Assembly (NCBI RefSeq): GCF_029892445.1
Contig: NZ_JARXVJ010000001.1
Span: forward strand, 4,216,001 to 4,280,000
From: Chryseobacterium sp. H1D6B
Lineage (GTDB): Bacteria > Bacteroidota > Bacteroidia > Flavobacteriales > Weeksellaceae
Direction of reading: 5' to 3'
Length of the DNA: 64,000 bases
This document shows, one piece after another, positions 1 through 8,742 of this stretch (its first letter is position 1; every line of letters starts with the position of its first letter). The notes beneath the pieces are model-generated. The model was given only the letters and a program-made list of their open reading frames with translations, ran no database searches and was not told the origin of the DNA. The position numbers and the translations under genes were made by a program.

Positions 1-92
1 CATGTATAAGAATGCGTTCCAGGAGGACATTTTTTCATACCGCCATTTACTTTTTTTAATTCATCTCTTGAGATTTTCTTTACATTTTTCAT
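1..92 (-). CDS. GG-leader bacteriocin-like peptide, partial
   Basis: Only the first 30 codons lie in the window; the gene runs off the left edge. The start ATG is at 92-90. The visible part begins MKNVKKISRDELKKVNGG, a short charged leader with an LSR/ISR-like motif ending in a double glycine, followed by MKKCPPGTHSY. Leaders of this form are typical of small secreted Bacteroidota peptides (bacteriocin-like or RiPP-like precursors) cut after GG by a C39-type exporter protease. It is divergent from the next gene, which has the same kind of leader, so the 120 bp between them holds both promoters. Product activity is unknown. The leader is seen; the export route is inferred from the family. Confidence 0.6.
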   Translation of the reverse strand, partial: MKNVKKISRDELKKVNGGMKKCPPGTHSYT

Positions 93-212
93 AGTTGAAA
101 GTTTAGTTTGTTAAAAGCTAGATATAATGACAATAAGGAAAACCGCAATCTCTAACTTAAATTAAAATACTTTTTTATTATCTTTACTTTGAACCAAAAA
201 CAAAATACAGCC

Positions 213-437
213 ATGAAAAAATTTAAAGGAAACGAATTGTCAAGAACGCAGTTAAAAGCAATATCAGGAGGCTTAAAGGCGCAGGCAAGAAATCTATGTG
301 CAACTGGTGATTACAATAACTATGAAATCTGCAATAACTGTTGTATAACTTACATGAGTGATCAAGACTCCCCGCCAACCAATGCTGACGGTGAACCAGA
401 CATTTATGGATTCTGCGATTTTATCTGCACTAACTAA
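213..437 (+). CDS. GG-leader cysteine-rich bacteriocin-like peptide
   Basis: A 74-residue peptide. I start it at the ATG at 213 rather than the upstream in-frame TTG at 189, because the leader MKKFKGNELSRTQLKAISGG then has the standard length and ends in GG at residues 19-20. The mature part is about 54 residues, acidic, with six cysteines (LC, IC, CC, FC, IC), which fits a disulfide-bonded or modified secreted peptide. Leader and divergent partner suggest a family of secreted peptides cut at GG. No modification enzyme, transporter or immunity gene is next to it, so calling it a bacteriocin is an inference from the leader only. The A-rich stretch before the ATG is the only visible translation signal. 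Confidence 0.6.
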   Translation: MKKFKGNELSRTQLKAISGGLKAQARNLCATGDYNNYEICNNCCITYMSDQDSPPTNADGEPDIYGFCDFICTN

Positions 438-622
438 TCAACGGCAGCTTTTTCGATATTAATTTGAAAAATGTATGAATGGCGGGTATAAAAAGCCACC
501 AGTGTAAAGTTTTAACTTTTAAACAATTGCATTATCATCATTTATGAAGAGTGAGCCGTACAAGCAATTTTTTTGAGCCGTCTGAGCAACGTTTATTTTC
601 ATTGAACATTTAATTTTGTCTT

Positions 623-1594
623 ATGAAAAACATTACAAAAATTCAGTTGGGTCAAAATGGCCCGTCTGTATCAAAACTTGGTTTAGGCTGTATGCGGATG
701 TCTTCTATTTGGGGAAGCCCCACACCTGACGAAGCAGAAAGTATAGCTACCATCCATGAAGCACTGGATCACGGGATTAATTTTTTGAATACCGGAGATT
801 TTTATGGTGCAGGCCATAATGAGATGCTGATAGGAAAAGCTATTAAAAGAAGACGCAACGATGCGTTTATCAGCGTAAAATTTGGTGCAATATTTCACAA
901 CGGACAATGGCTGGGAATGGATCTGCGTCCCGTTTCAATCAAAAATTTCATCAATTATTCTCTGACCCGTCTGGGTATAGAAACCATTGATCTGTACCAG
1001 CCCAGCAGAATGGATAACAGCGTGCCGCTGGAAGACATCATCGGAACGGTTGCAGATCTGATAAAGGAAGGTAAGGTCCGCCACATTGGAGTATCGGAAA
1101 TTTCAGCTGACCAGCTACGGGAAGCAAACAGCATCCACCCCATCAGTGCGCTTGAAATCGGCTATTCGCTTGCTGACCGTCAGATAGAAAATGAACTTTT
1201 ACCCACAGCAAAAGAATTAGGTATCGGGGTAGTTGCCTTCGCCAATACTGCGGAAGGTTTACTGACCGGTGAATTAAAAGCTCCATTGGCAGACAGTGAT
1301 TACCGTAATCATTTCTCACGTTTTCAAGGTGAAAATTTAATCAGTAATTTAGAAAAAGTTGAAGTATTGAAGGAGTTAGCCAATAATAAAGGTCTTACGC
1401 CAACACAGCTTGCGATTGCATGGGTAAAAGAACAAGGGGAATATATTATGCCTTTAGTAAGCATGAGCCGCAGATCACGTCTGCCGGAAAATATTGCAGC
1501 GATGGATATTGTATTTACAAAAGAAGAAATGAATACCCTAAACACTACCTTTGCAATAGGTGCTGTTAAAGGCAGTACTTATTTGCAACGTTAA
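623..1594 (+). CDS. Aldo/keto reductase
   Basis: 323 residues, full length for the aldo/keto reductase (TIM-barrel, NADPH-dependent) superfamily. Near the N terminus is the LGLGCMRMS strand. The catalytic Asp59 and Tyr61 lie in NTGDFYG and the catalytic lysine in SVKFG (about residue 86). The position that is usually His in AKRs falls in LYQPSRMD and is Ser. The YQPxRxD form is common in the AKR13/YakC-like group, so this may be a subfamily trait and not a defect. The barrel then carries the KVRHIGVSE strand. The next gene, an AraC regulator, begins at the base after this stop codon, so the two are probably co-transcribed. TAATTTTG at 611-618 resembles the Bacteroidota -7 promoter element but is very close to the ATG. 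Substrate unknown. Confidence 0.9.
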   Translation: MKNITKIQLGQNGPSVSKLGLGCMRMSSIWGSPTPDEAESIATIHEALDHGINFLNTGDFYGAGHNEMLIGKAIKRRRNDAFISVKFGAIFHNGQWLGMDLRPVSIKNFINYSLTRLGIETIDLYQPSRMDNSVPLEDIIGTVADLIKEGKVRHIGVSEISADQLREANSIHPISALEIGYSLADRQIENELLPTAKELGIGVVAFANTAEGLLTGELKAPLADSDYRNHFSRFQGENLISNLEKVEVLKELANNKGLTPTQLAIAWVKEQGEYIMPLVSMSRRSRLPENIAAMDIVFTKEEMNTLNTTFAIGAVKGSTYLQR

Positions 1595-2440
1595 ATGAAT
1601 AGTCCAGCAGAAATCCTTCCGGGAGTTATTTTTTATTCTTACCTCTCCGCTGAGCGGAAAGAAAAAGTTTGTTTTTGGAATCATCATACCTTAGTATTAC
1701 AGGTTTCAGGACAATTGATCTTGGAAACCTCGGGACAAACCATTTCAATGAGCGGAGGGCAGGTGCTGCTGATCGGAAGAAACCAGCTGGGTACGCTTAC
1801 CAAAACACCGCTGCCCGGCGGAAATTATGAAACAATTGTAATCTCCCTGCAGGAAGACCTGCTGCGAAAAATCGTGCTGGAAGAAAAGCTGAAAACAGGC
1901 CAAAAATATATCGGTCCACCCAATATCTTAATTCCATCTAATGAATTCCTGCAGGGATATTTTCAGTCTATTGTTCCGTATGCCCGCAGTTCGGGATCGA
2001 ATATGACGGATGAAATGGGTATCCTGAAAGTGACAGAAGGAGTTAAATTACTGCTTCATGCTCTGCCGGTACTTCGTAATTTCCTGTTCGGCTTTTCGGA
2101 ACCTTATAAAATAGACCTTGAAAAGTTCATGCTGAGTAACTTTCATTTCAACGTTACTACTGAAAGATTTGCACAGCTTACAGGACGCAGCCTTGCAGGT
2201 TTTAAACGGGACTTTCAGAAAACCTTTGGTATGCCACCACGCCAATGGCTGCAGGACAAGCGGCTGAACGCTGCAAAACACCTTATAGAAACAAAGCATC
2301 AAAAACCCTCAGCAATATACTTAGAACTGGGGTTTGAGAGTTTGTCTCACTTTTCTCATTCCTTCAAGAAAAAATTCGGCAGGGCACCTACTGTATATTT
2401 AGACAATGGCAATCTTAAAGAAAGTCCAGAGCTGTCCTAG
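1595..2440 (+). CDS. AraC-family transcriptional regulator
   Basis: 281 residues. The C-terminal ~95 residues form a double helix-turn-helix of AraC type: the first HTH is around FAQLTGRSLAGFKRDFQ, followed by the family-typical RLNAAKHLIE and the second HTH LGFESLSHFSHSFKKKFGRAP. The N-terminal half is a probable cupin-like sensor domain (ExsA/AraC_binding_2 type) with alternating beta strands. The start ATG directly abuts the stop of the aldo/keto reductase, so the regulator is translated from the same message and probably controls that reductase. Ligand unknown. Confidence 0.9.
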   Translation: MNSPAEILPGVIFYSYLSAERKEKVCFWNHHTLVLQVSGQLILETSGQTISMSGGQVLLIGRNQLGTLTKTPLPGGNYETIVISLQEDLLRKIVLEEKLKTGQKYIGPPNILIPSNEFLQGYFQSIVPYARSSGSNMTDEMGILKVTEGVKLLLHALPVLRNFLFGFSEPYKIDLEKFMLSNFHFNVTTERFAQLTGRSLAGFKRDFQKTFGMPPRQWLQDKRLNAAKHLIETKHQKPSAIYLELGFESLSHFSHSFKKKFGRAPTVYLDNGNLKESPELS

Positions 2441-2509
2441 ATTATTAAACAATACCTTTCCGGTACAACCTTTTTTAACTATTTTTACCTCATACTATAT
2501 CAATGAAAT

Positions 2510-2995
2510 ATGAGAAAAATCGTGTTTGCCGGAATTTTGGCTTTAGGAGGATTTATAACAGCAAATGCACAGTGTAAAACTGTCTCTACACTTACAGAAA
2601 ATTTTGATACCTGGAAAGAGATCAACAAATGCTGGACTGCTCAGCAAGGAAAAGCAATGCTTTATGCCGGTGAAAAAAAAATCATATTTTACTCAATGAA
2701 CAGCCCTAGAGAAAATATGTATTTAGTAACTCCAAAAATCAAAGCTGGAAAATATACACTGATCCTTGATATTGCAGACAACGGTGGAGAAACTACGCTC
2801 GAGCTGTTTTCTATAAACAACACATCCGATCCAAAATCATATGCTTCAATAGCGAAAGCCTCAAAAATAACAGGAGGTAAAAAAACATTTGACATCTCTT
2901 TAAAAAAAGATTCAAATCTGGGTATGAAAGTTGTCCTGAACGGAATACATCAAGCAGTGTATATGGATAATTTTTCTTTGAAGCCTAAAAAATAG
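2510..2995 (+). CDS. Secreted beta-sandwich protein, function unknown
   Basis: 161 residues. The N terminus MRKIVFAGILALGGFITANAQ is a clear Sec signal peptide ending at ANAQ|C. The mature part starts with an ENFDTW motif and continues as short beta strands (YLVTPKIKAGKYTLILDI, TLELFSINN, VYMDNFSLKPK), the pattern of choice-of-anchor / cleaved-adhesin-like jelly-roll domains found in Bacteroidota secreted proteins. There is no T9SS sorting domain, so it is probably periplasmic or released by another route. It stands alone and converges with the outer-membrane protein on the other strand. Family placement is by overall pattern only. Confidence 0.75.
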   Translation: MRKIVFAGILALGGFITANAQCKTVSTLTENFDTWKEINKCWTAQQGKAMLYAGEKKIIFYSMNSPRENMYLVTPKIKAGKYTLILDIADNGGETTLELFSINNTSDPKSYASIAKASKITGGKKTFDISLKKDSNLGMKVVLNGIHQAVYMDNFSLKPKK

Positions 2996-3039
2996 ATCGT
3001 TTAAGTCTATAAACTGGAAAATTTTAAATAGGCCTGTTA

Positions 3040-4842
3040 TCAGTTTCCAAAATTTACAAAATGCGGAATTTCTGTAGAAAAGTCATTCATCGGTAAGAGA
3101 TTGTTTCGATTGCTGTTGAAATCGAAAATTGAATTATTATCGAAAGGAACACGGGGATAATAAGTAAAAGAAATCTGAATTCTGTTGAAAACCAAATATG
3201 GATTATTAATCAAAACACCAATTCCTATTTTGGTGTTAGTTTTTGTATTCAATAGTTTGTCATTGGGCATTCCCAGCCAGCCGGCTGCCGCAGTTAGATA
3301 CGGACTGAAATGAAAATTCTTCCAAGTTTTATTAATAAAAAGCTGAAGCTGATATCTTAAAACCAATTTTTTAGTTCCAATATAATCCGCATTGTAAACG
3401 GGAAATTCGTCTGCCGAAGACAGATTAATCCTGTCTTTATAAGAATAATTATGTTGAGGATTTCCTAATGCTAAAGTTGGAGAAAAGAAATGTCTAGCTT
3501 TAGCAAATTTCCAGTCCATAAGATGGGTAAAATAGGTTCCATCCAAGCGGAAAGATTCGCGATTTTGGCTGTCCTCATTAAAAAATCTTCCAAACTGAGC
3601 TTTAATATTAAAATAACCAATCTTAGTAAAATCACCGTAAGATGCAGAAATTCCCGCATAGGGTATAACATTCTTGCTTCTTGACAAAGCTCCTGCTGTC
3701 AAATTCACCGAATTACCATAAGCGATATCCTCCGGCAGGTCATATTGGAAAATATTTTTCTGAACCGAAAAATTTCTATGAATAAATCCCAGAGACATCA
3801 AAAAACTGCTGTAAGAACTGAAATATTGATATTGATCGATACCCGGACTATCTTTGTACTGGTAATTCTGAAATCTTCCTATTAAAGCTATATTACTGGA
3901 AATTTTTTCACTTGGATTAGATGAAACGGGGATCTGATAACCACCCCACAAATCCTGGCTGTAGACTTTGATCTGGACTTCCGGAAAAGCCGTATCCGTT
4001 TCTATCGGAAGTAAAACATTCCGCATAAAATATTCAAAAGTAAAACCGCCGGCCCATTTCGTCAAGGGAGAGAAAAAATCTCTTCTGACATTTAAATTAA
4101 TTCTTTCATTTTTAAAAAAATCACGTTCGCCCAAAAGCTGGGCATTGATATAAGAACCCAAAATATTATATGCTGTATAGCTTCCTAAAAGATAATCCTG
4201 TTTTTCTTTGGAATCGTTTCTGTAAAGTAAATTCAATTCGTGTCCCAGCCCCAATACATTTTCTTCAGTAACTCCCAATCCAATTTTGCTTCCGGAATAG
4301 CTGATTCTCGGCTTCAGACTCCAAGAATCGAGAACTTTTACAATAACATCAATAGAATCTTTGGTAGAAGTACTGTCTGAAACACTTATATTAACCCTGT
4401 TGATAAAGGGCATTGCTCTCAGCAAACGTTCGGATTCGTAAAGTTTTTGGGCATTATATTCTTCACCTTTTCGAAAAAGTAAATAATTGTTAACGGTAGT
4501 CGTTCTTGTATTAGCATGAAGATGATTGGTGAACCAATCGTACCATTTTGATTTTTCTTTTTTGTCTTCGGAACCATATCCAAACGGGTCAATAGTTTCT
4601 ACCCGGATATTTCTGATATGTTTTCCGTTATAAGTTTCCTGCGACAGTTTTTCAGTGCTGGACTTAACAGAAGCAGAATCTGCTTCCCTGCGAAATATAA
4701 AACGATGCATGAATTTGGTAACTTTAGTTTTATCCGAAAATTCCTCAATTTTATAATACAACGAATCTTTTCTTTCCTGAGCCTGTAAAAAGAAAAAACA
4801 ATTTAACAAAAAAATGAAAACTACAGCCGATTTGTTCATCAA
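3040..4842 (-). CDS. BamA/TamA-like outer-membrane beta-barrel protein
   Basis: 600 residues with a signal peptide (MMNKSAVVFIFLLNCFFFLQAQ). After a linker, residues ~75-175 look like a POTRA-type domain (IRNIRVETIDPFGYG, then YNAQKLYESERLLRAMPFI and NRVNISVSDS), as in Omp85 proteins. The remainder alternates aromatic-rich amphipathic strands and glycine turns, consistent with a 16-strand beta barrel. With only one or two POTRA domains it is smaller than BamA (five POTRAs) and closer to a TamA/Omp85-like accessory protein. It is a single gene, divergent from the Crp/Fnr gene across a 353 bp gap. The specific function is not readable. Confidence 0.75.
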   Translation of the reverse strand: MMNKSAVVFIFLLNCFFFLQAQERKDSLYYKIEEFSDKTKVTKFMHRFIFRREADSASVKSSTEKLSQETYNGKHIRNIRVETIDPFGYGSEDKKEKSKWYDWFTNHLHANTRTTTVNNYLLFRKGEEYNAQKLYESERLLRAMPFINRVNISVSDSTSTKDSIDVIVKVLDSWSLKPRISYSGSKIGLGVTEENVLGLGHELNLLYRNDSKEKQDYLLGSYTAYNILGSYINAQLLGERDFFKNERINLNVRRDFFSPLTKWAGGFTFEYFMRNVLLPIETDTAFPEVQIKVYSQDLWGGYQIPVSSNPSEKISSNIALIGRFQNYQYKDSPGIDQYQYFSSYSSFLMSLGFIHRNFSVQKNIFQYDLPEDIAYGNSVNLTAGALSRSKNVIPYAGISASYGDFTKIGYFNIKAQFGRFFNEDSQNRESFRLDGTYFTHLMDWKFAKARHFFSPTLALGNPQHNYSYKDRINLSSADEFPVYNADYIGTKKLVLRYQLQLFINKTWKNFHFSPYLTAAAGWLGMPNDKLLNTKTNTKIGIGVLINNPYLVFNRIQISFTYYPRVPFDNNSIFDFNSNRNNLLPMNDFSTEIPHFVNFGN

Positions 4843-5195
4843 TAATCAAAAATTTCAGTAAAATTTAATATCAATTTACAAGCCAATTTAGAGTAAGATA
4901 TTGTAAAATTTAGCTTTATTTTATATTGCCAGCAATTACTCAGGCAAATTTTGGTGTTACCCTTTTCAGGTATTTTAAAAACAAATAACGAAATTGTAAT
5001 ACTTTTTAATGCATTTGTACAATACAACATAATCATTAGTATAACATAAGAAAATTTATACCTATACTTAATCTTGATATAAATTTATTTAACTTAGATG
5101 GTACCCTTTTGGGGTTGTATTTGGATGTTGAAAAAGATCAAATAGTAAAATATGTTCAGAATTAATCCAAAACCCTATCACATTTAATTTATTTT
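4843..5195. promoter_or_regulatory. Divergent intergenic region
   Basis: A 353 bp AT-rich gap between the outer-membrane protein gene (minus) and the Crp/Fnr gene (plus). It must hold two promoters. I see no convincing pair of Bacteroidota -33/-7 elements that I can place with certainty, no inverted repeat of operator quality and no small gene. Confidence 0.3.
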
Positions 5196-5774
5196 ATGTT
5201 CAATATTTTAATATCCCATATCCAGCAGAAAATTGATCTGGACGAAAATGAAGCCGAATTATTAAAATCATTTTTTATTCAGAGACTATTTCGTAAAAAG
5301 CAATATGTATTACAGGCAGGAGATGTATGTGAATATTTGGCTTTTGTAAGCAAAGGAATCCTTAAATCTTACATTCTGGACGAAAAAGGAATCGAACGAA
5401 TTAATATGTTTGCTTTTGAAGGATGGTGGATTTCTGATTTCAACAGTTACATTAATCAAGAAAGAGCAGTTTTAAATATAGATGTCATTGAAAATGCTGA
5501 ATTGCTGTTGATCAACCGAGAAAACTATGAAGAATTAACTAAGCAGATTCCAAAAATGGATCGTTATTTTAGGATTCTTTACCAAAACAGCCTCGTGACA
5601 AAAGATCATAGATTAATTATTTCCAACAATTTCACGGCAGAAGAGAAATATCTTTATCTTGTAAAAAACAATCCTGAAATGATTCAAAAACTTCCACATA
5701 ATTTAATTGCTTCTTATCTTGGACTGAGTCCTGAGACCATCAGCCGAATACGAAAAAAGCTGTTATTTAAATAA
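5196..5774 (+). CDS. Crp/Fnr-family transcriptional regulator
   Basis: 192 residues, the usual size. An N-terminal cyclic-nucleotide-binding-like beta-roll is visible (KKQYVLQAGDVCEYLAFVSKGILKSYI, then GWWISDFNSYINQERAVLNIDVIENAELLLI), followed by a long dimer helix and a C-terminal winged HTH (IASYLGLSPETISRIRKKL). No iron-sulfur cysteine cluster is present, so it is not Fnr proper. Proteins of this type in Flavobacteriia often sit beside one oxidoreductase that they regulate. Here the downstream PRISE-like reductase begins about 100 bp later on the same strand, making it the likely target. Confidence 0.9.
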   Translation: MFNILISHIQQKIDLDENEAELLKSFFIQRLFRKKQYVLQAGDVCEYLAFVSKGILKSYILDEKGIERINMFAFEGWWISDFNSYINQERAVLNIDVIENAELLLINRENYEELTKQIPKMDRYFRILYQNSLVTKDHRLIISNNFTAEEKYLYLVKNNPEMIQKLPHNLIASYLGLSPETISRIRKKLLFK

Positions 5775-5878
5775 TTTGATCCTGGTCAATAAAAACTCAT
5801 GATCCATATCAAGTATTTTAGCCTGCTGATGCCTGTATTTTTGTAAAACGATTTAGAAGAAACTAAATAATTTATACT

Positions 5879-6946
5879 ATGGAAAATATTGCGTTAGTAG
5901 TTGGTTCTACAGGAATTACCGGCAGCAACCTTGCTCAGGAATTAATCTCACAAGGATGGGTCACCTATGGGTTGGCGAGAAACCCCGATTCAGCAGTTTC
6001 AGGATTAATTCCCGTAAAAGCCAATTTGTTGGATGAGCAAAGTCTGGAAGAGGCTTTGGAAAAAATATCTCCTACTCATGTTTTTTTTACCACTTGGATG
6101 AGAAATGATACTGAAGAAGAAAATATCCGCATCAACAGTGCATTGGTAAGAAATCTTCTGAATGTTTTATCTCCCAAAAAAACAGTGCAGCACGTTGCAT
6201 TGGTTACAGGATTAAAACATTATCTGGGGCCTTTTGAAGCCTACGCAAAACAGGGAACATTCCCCGAAACCCCTGTAAGAGAAGAGCAGCCCCGACTGGA
6301 GTATCCTAATTTTTATTATGCACAGGAAGATGTTGTTTTTGAAGCGGCAAAAAGAGACAATTTTACGTGGAGTATCCACAGACCCCATACTGTTATTGGA
6401 TATGCTATCGGAAATCTTATGAATATGGGAATTACATTAGCTGTATATGCAAGTATCTGTAAAGAAACCGGAGCAAAATTTATCTGGCCGGGATCAGAAG
6501 CCCAATGGAATGGATTATCTGATATGACCGATGCTAAAGTTCTAGCCCAGCAACTGATTTGGGCATCAACCACGGAAGCTGCAAAAAATCAGGCATTCAA
6601 TGTGACTAACGGAGATGTTTTCCGATGGAAATGGTTATGGAATAAAATCGCAGATCACTTTGGAATAGAAACCGATGGCTTTCATCAATCCATCAGACTG
6701 CTTGAGAAAGAACTGGAAGGCAAACAGGAAATCTGGAAGGAAATTGCTGAACGTTATGGATTAAAAGAAAACGATCTTTCGAAATTATCATCAGCGTGGC
6801 ATACTGATCTCGATCTGGGAAGACCAATAGAAGTAATGACCGATATGTCAAAAAGCAGAAAATTAGGATTTACCGCTTTCGAAAGTACACAAGATTCGTT
6901 TTTAAATTTATTTGAAAAACTAAGAACTGAAAAAATAATTCCTTAA
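5879..6946 (+). CDS. SDR-family oxidoreductase, PRISE-like enone reductase
   Basis: 355 residues, extended SDR fold. The dinucleotide-binding loop is GSTGITGSNL (residues 9-18) and TTWMRNDTEEENIRIN lies at about 75-90. The usual YxxxK motif is replaced by NFYYAQEDVVF (around 145-155), the signature of the PRISE group (progesterone 5-beta-reductase / iridoid synthase-like enone reductases). WSIHRPHTVIG follows, as in that group. The natural substrate in bacteria is unknown; reduction of the C=C bond of an activated enone with NAD(P)H is the family reaction. It lies downstream of the Crp/Fnr regulator and ends near a strong inverted repeat. Confidence 0.85.
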   Translation: MENIALVVGSTGITGSNLAQELISQGWVTYGLARNPDSAVSGLIPVKANLLDEQSLEEALEKISPTHVFFTTWMRNDTEEENIRINSALVRNLLNVLSPKKTVQHVALVTGLKHYLGPFEAYAKQGTFPETPVREEQPRLEYPNFYYAQEDVVFEAAKRDNFTWSIHRPHTVIGYAIGNLMNMGITLAVYASICKETGAKFIWPGSEAQWNGLSDMTDAKVLAQQLIWASTTEAAKNQAFNVTNGDVFRWKWLWNKIADHFGIETDGFHQSIRLLEKELEGKQEIWKEIAERYGLKENDLSKLSSAWHTDLDLGRPIEVMTDMSKSRKLGFTAFESTQDSFLNLFEKLRTEKIIP

Positions 6947-7050
6947 AATAAAGGTAAGCTTATATCTGTTATATTTTGATTTCTATAGTGAAAGAAGCTT
7001 TCTTACTACTTATTAAGCTTTCCAGATATTGATAATAAGCTACCCTATAA

Positions 7051-7094
7051 TAAACTGTCCGAAACTGTCCCCAATTACGGTTTCGGACAGTTTA
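7051..7094. terminator. Bidirectional terminator-like inverted repeat
   Basis: A perfect 14-15 bp inverted repeat (AAACTGTCCGAAAC at 7052-7065 and GTTTCGGACAGTTT at 7080-7093) with a 14-base loop. It lies between the stops of two convergent genes, with A-rich and T-rich flanks on both sides, which fits a shared terminator. The unusually long perfect stem could also be a small repeat or mobile-element end. Confidence 0.5.
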
Positions 7095-7137
7095 TAATTT
7101 ATCAAATACTCGGGCATCAGTAAATACATACATAATG

Positions 7138-7347
7138 TTATAACTGAATAGACTGATAGGAAAGTGCTTTTTCAACTATTTCTTCTGCTTGAAGATTTTC
7201 ATATTCTATCGAAAAAAATAAATCAGACGCCTGAGGATCCGGAACATTATTTAAAAATTTCTGAAGCATCGCATCATTTTCTTCTTCGGTTTTTCCAATA
7301 GCATTCATGATATCTTCTGCCAATTGTATTAATTCATTTTTATTCAT
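7138..7347 (-). CDS. Small acidic protein, colicin-immunity-like
   Basis: 69 residues, strongly acidic, helical. The pattern LIQLAEDIMNA ... EEENDAMLQKF ... VPDPQASDLFF ... EEIVEKALSY resembles the four-helix Colicin_Pyocin immunity family (E-type colicin immunity proteins), in which a HPxxSDLIYYP segment contacts the DNase; here DPQASDLFFSI occupies that place. The resemblance is from pattern only and the protein is about 15 residues shorter than Im9. No nuclease bacteriocin gene is adjacent, so it would be an orphan immunity gene. It converges with the PRISE gene. Confidence 0.55.
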   Translation of the reverse strand: MNKNELIQLAEDIMNAIGKTEEENDAMLQKFLNNVPDPQASDLFFSIEYENLQAEEIVEKALSYQSIQL

Positions 7348-7486
7348 ACTAATTTATAATATGGTTAAGAAAACAAGAGCCTACTATCCTGTAAGTTTTT
7401 TATATGTCCTTTTATTTGGTTTACAATGTCCATACGTTAATGAGTTTTCGGTCCCGAATATTTTCGTGAAATATTTTTTATCAATT

Positions 7487-8683
7487 CTATTCAAATATAG
7501 GAAGTTCGACCTCATCTTTAGTGACATCCTTTTCTTTACTGCTGAACAGTCTGCTAACCATCTTTATGGGCCGACTTGCCAGCAGTCCTGCTGCAGTATT
7601 TACCACCGTAACCCCCAGCTTTGATTTAGGATGGGCAAGCCAGGGAACACCGGGAGGAAGTTTTTGAACTTTTTCCACGAATGGGCGCATCCGTTTTTCA
7701 TACGCAGCAAATGCATCTTCATGTTTGTCATGACGCGAAAGTTCACCCGCCAATAAATAGGCCCCCACCATAGCTAATGTAGTCCCCATCCCGGTTAAAG
7801 GAGTCGGACAATAAGCGGCGTCACCAATCATCCCTGCCCTTCCATCGAACCATCGCGGTGCTTTAACCTGGCTGATGCCATCGAAATAAACTTCGTTGTT
7901 ATTATCAATTTCTTTCATTAAACGTTCCTCTTCCCATCCGGCACCCGAGAGTTTCTCCTTCAGCACTTTTTTTTGCTCATTATCCGATTGACTGAGATAC
8001 TTTTTATCATCCGACAGAAAGCTGAAAGAAGCTCTTATCGTACCATGATTGTCAGGACGGAGGACCATAACCCGTGATCCCGGTGCTGTGTACCATCGCG
8101 CCCATTGAGTATCCCTTTCAATCCTTGGTATCGTATACCAGGCATTATAAAGCCCCAAAAATTTTAATTCCGGTTCATCTCCAAAAATTAATTTTCTCGT
8201 TGTAGACCTCACTCCATCAGCAGCAATCAATAAGTCGAACGATTCGCTTTCATTATCACTAAATGTAACCTCAACTTTATCGGATCCCTGTTTTATTCCT
8301 GTAATATATTTGCCAAAGACGTATTCTACATCATTTTTAGTGCATTTATATAAAATATTAACCAAATCTCCCCTGAGTATTTCTGCTTCACTCGTAAAAC
8401 TGTCACCTCCTTCTGCCGGAAATTCAGCTTCAACTTTATTATTTCGATTGACAAACTGCAAACCAATCTCGCCCGTATTGGCGGCAAGTATTTCTTTCTC
8501 AACGCCCATCATTCTTACGACAGCGCGGCCGGCTCCTCTGACATCGAGATTCTGACCGCCTAATCTCAACGATTTGGAACGTTCCACTATTGTTACTTGA
8601 AAACCATATTTAGCCAGCCAAAACCCTAAAGTTGGACCTGCAATGCTTGCACCGGATATGAGTACTTTCTTTTTACTGTTCAT
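7487..8683 (-). CDS. FAD-dependent monooxygenase (TetX/PHBH-like)
   Basis: 398 residues, a class A flavoprotein monooxygenase. N-terminal FAD-binding Rossmann motif VLISGASIAGPTLGFWLAK (about 5-23) with the ribose-binding ERSKSLRLGGQNLDVRG after it. DLLIAADGVRSTTRK is the DG motif around residue 150-165, and GMIGDAAYCPTPLTGMGTTLA is the GD motif around 285-305. This group includes tetracycline-inactivating TetX and many aromatic hydroxylases; the sequence alone does not give the substrate. The MarR-family gene lies 59 bp upstream on the same strand, suggesting a two-gene operon in which MarR senses the compound this enzyme modifies. Confidence 0.9.
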   Translation of the reverse strand: MNSKKKVLISGASIAGPTLGFWLAKYGFQVTIVERSKSLRLGGQNLDVRGAGRAVVRMMGVEKEILAANTGEIGLQFVNRNNKVEAEFPAEGGDSFTSEAEILRGDLVNILYKCTKNDVEYVFGKYITGIKQGSDKVEVTFSDNESESFDLLIAADGVRSTTRKLIFGDEPELKFLGLYNAWYTIPRIERDTQWARWYTAPGSRVMVLRPDNHGTIRASFSFLSDDKKYLSQSDNEQKKVLKEKLSGAGWEEERLMKEIDNNNEVYFDGISQVKAPRWFDGRAGMIGDAAYCPTPLTGMGTTLAMVGAYLLAGELSRHDKHEDAFAAYEKRMRPFVEKVQKLPPGVPWLAHPKSKLGVTVVNTAAGLLASRPIKMVSRLFSSKEKDVTKDEVELPIFE

Positions 8684-8742
8684 TTCGTTTTTATGCTAAA
8701 TTTTCAATTGCTAAATGCCCTCAGTTATTTTTTATAAGATTT

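Noticed and set aside
4839..5036. 65-codon minus-strand open frame upstream of the outer-membrane protein gene
   Set aside because: Low-complexity residue composition, lies in the divergent promoter region, no motif.
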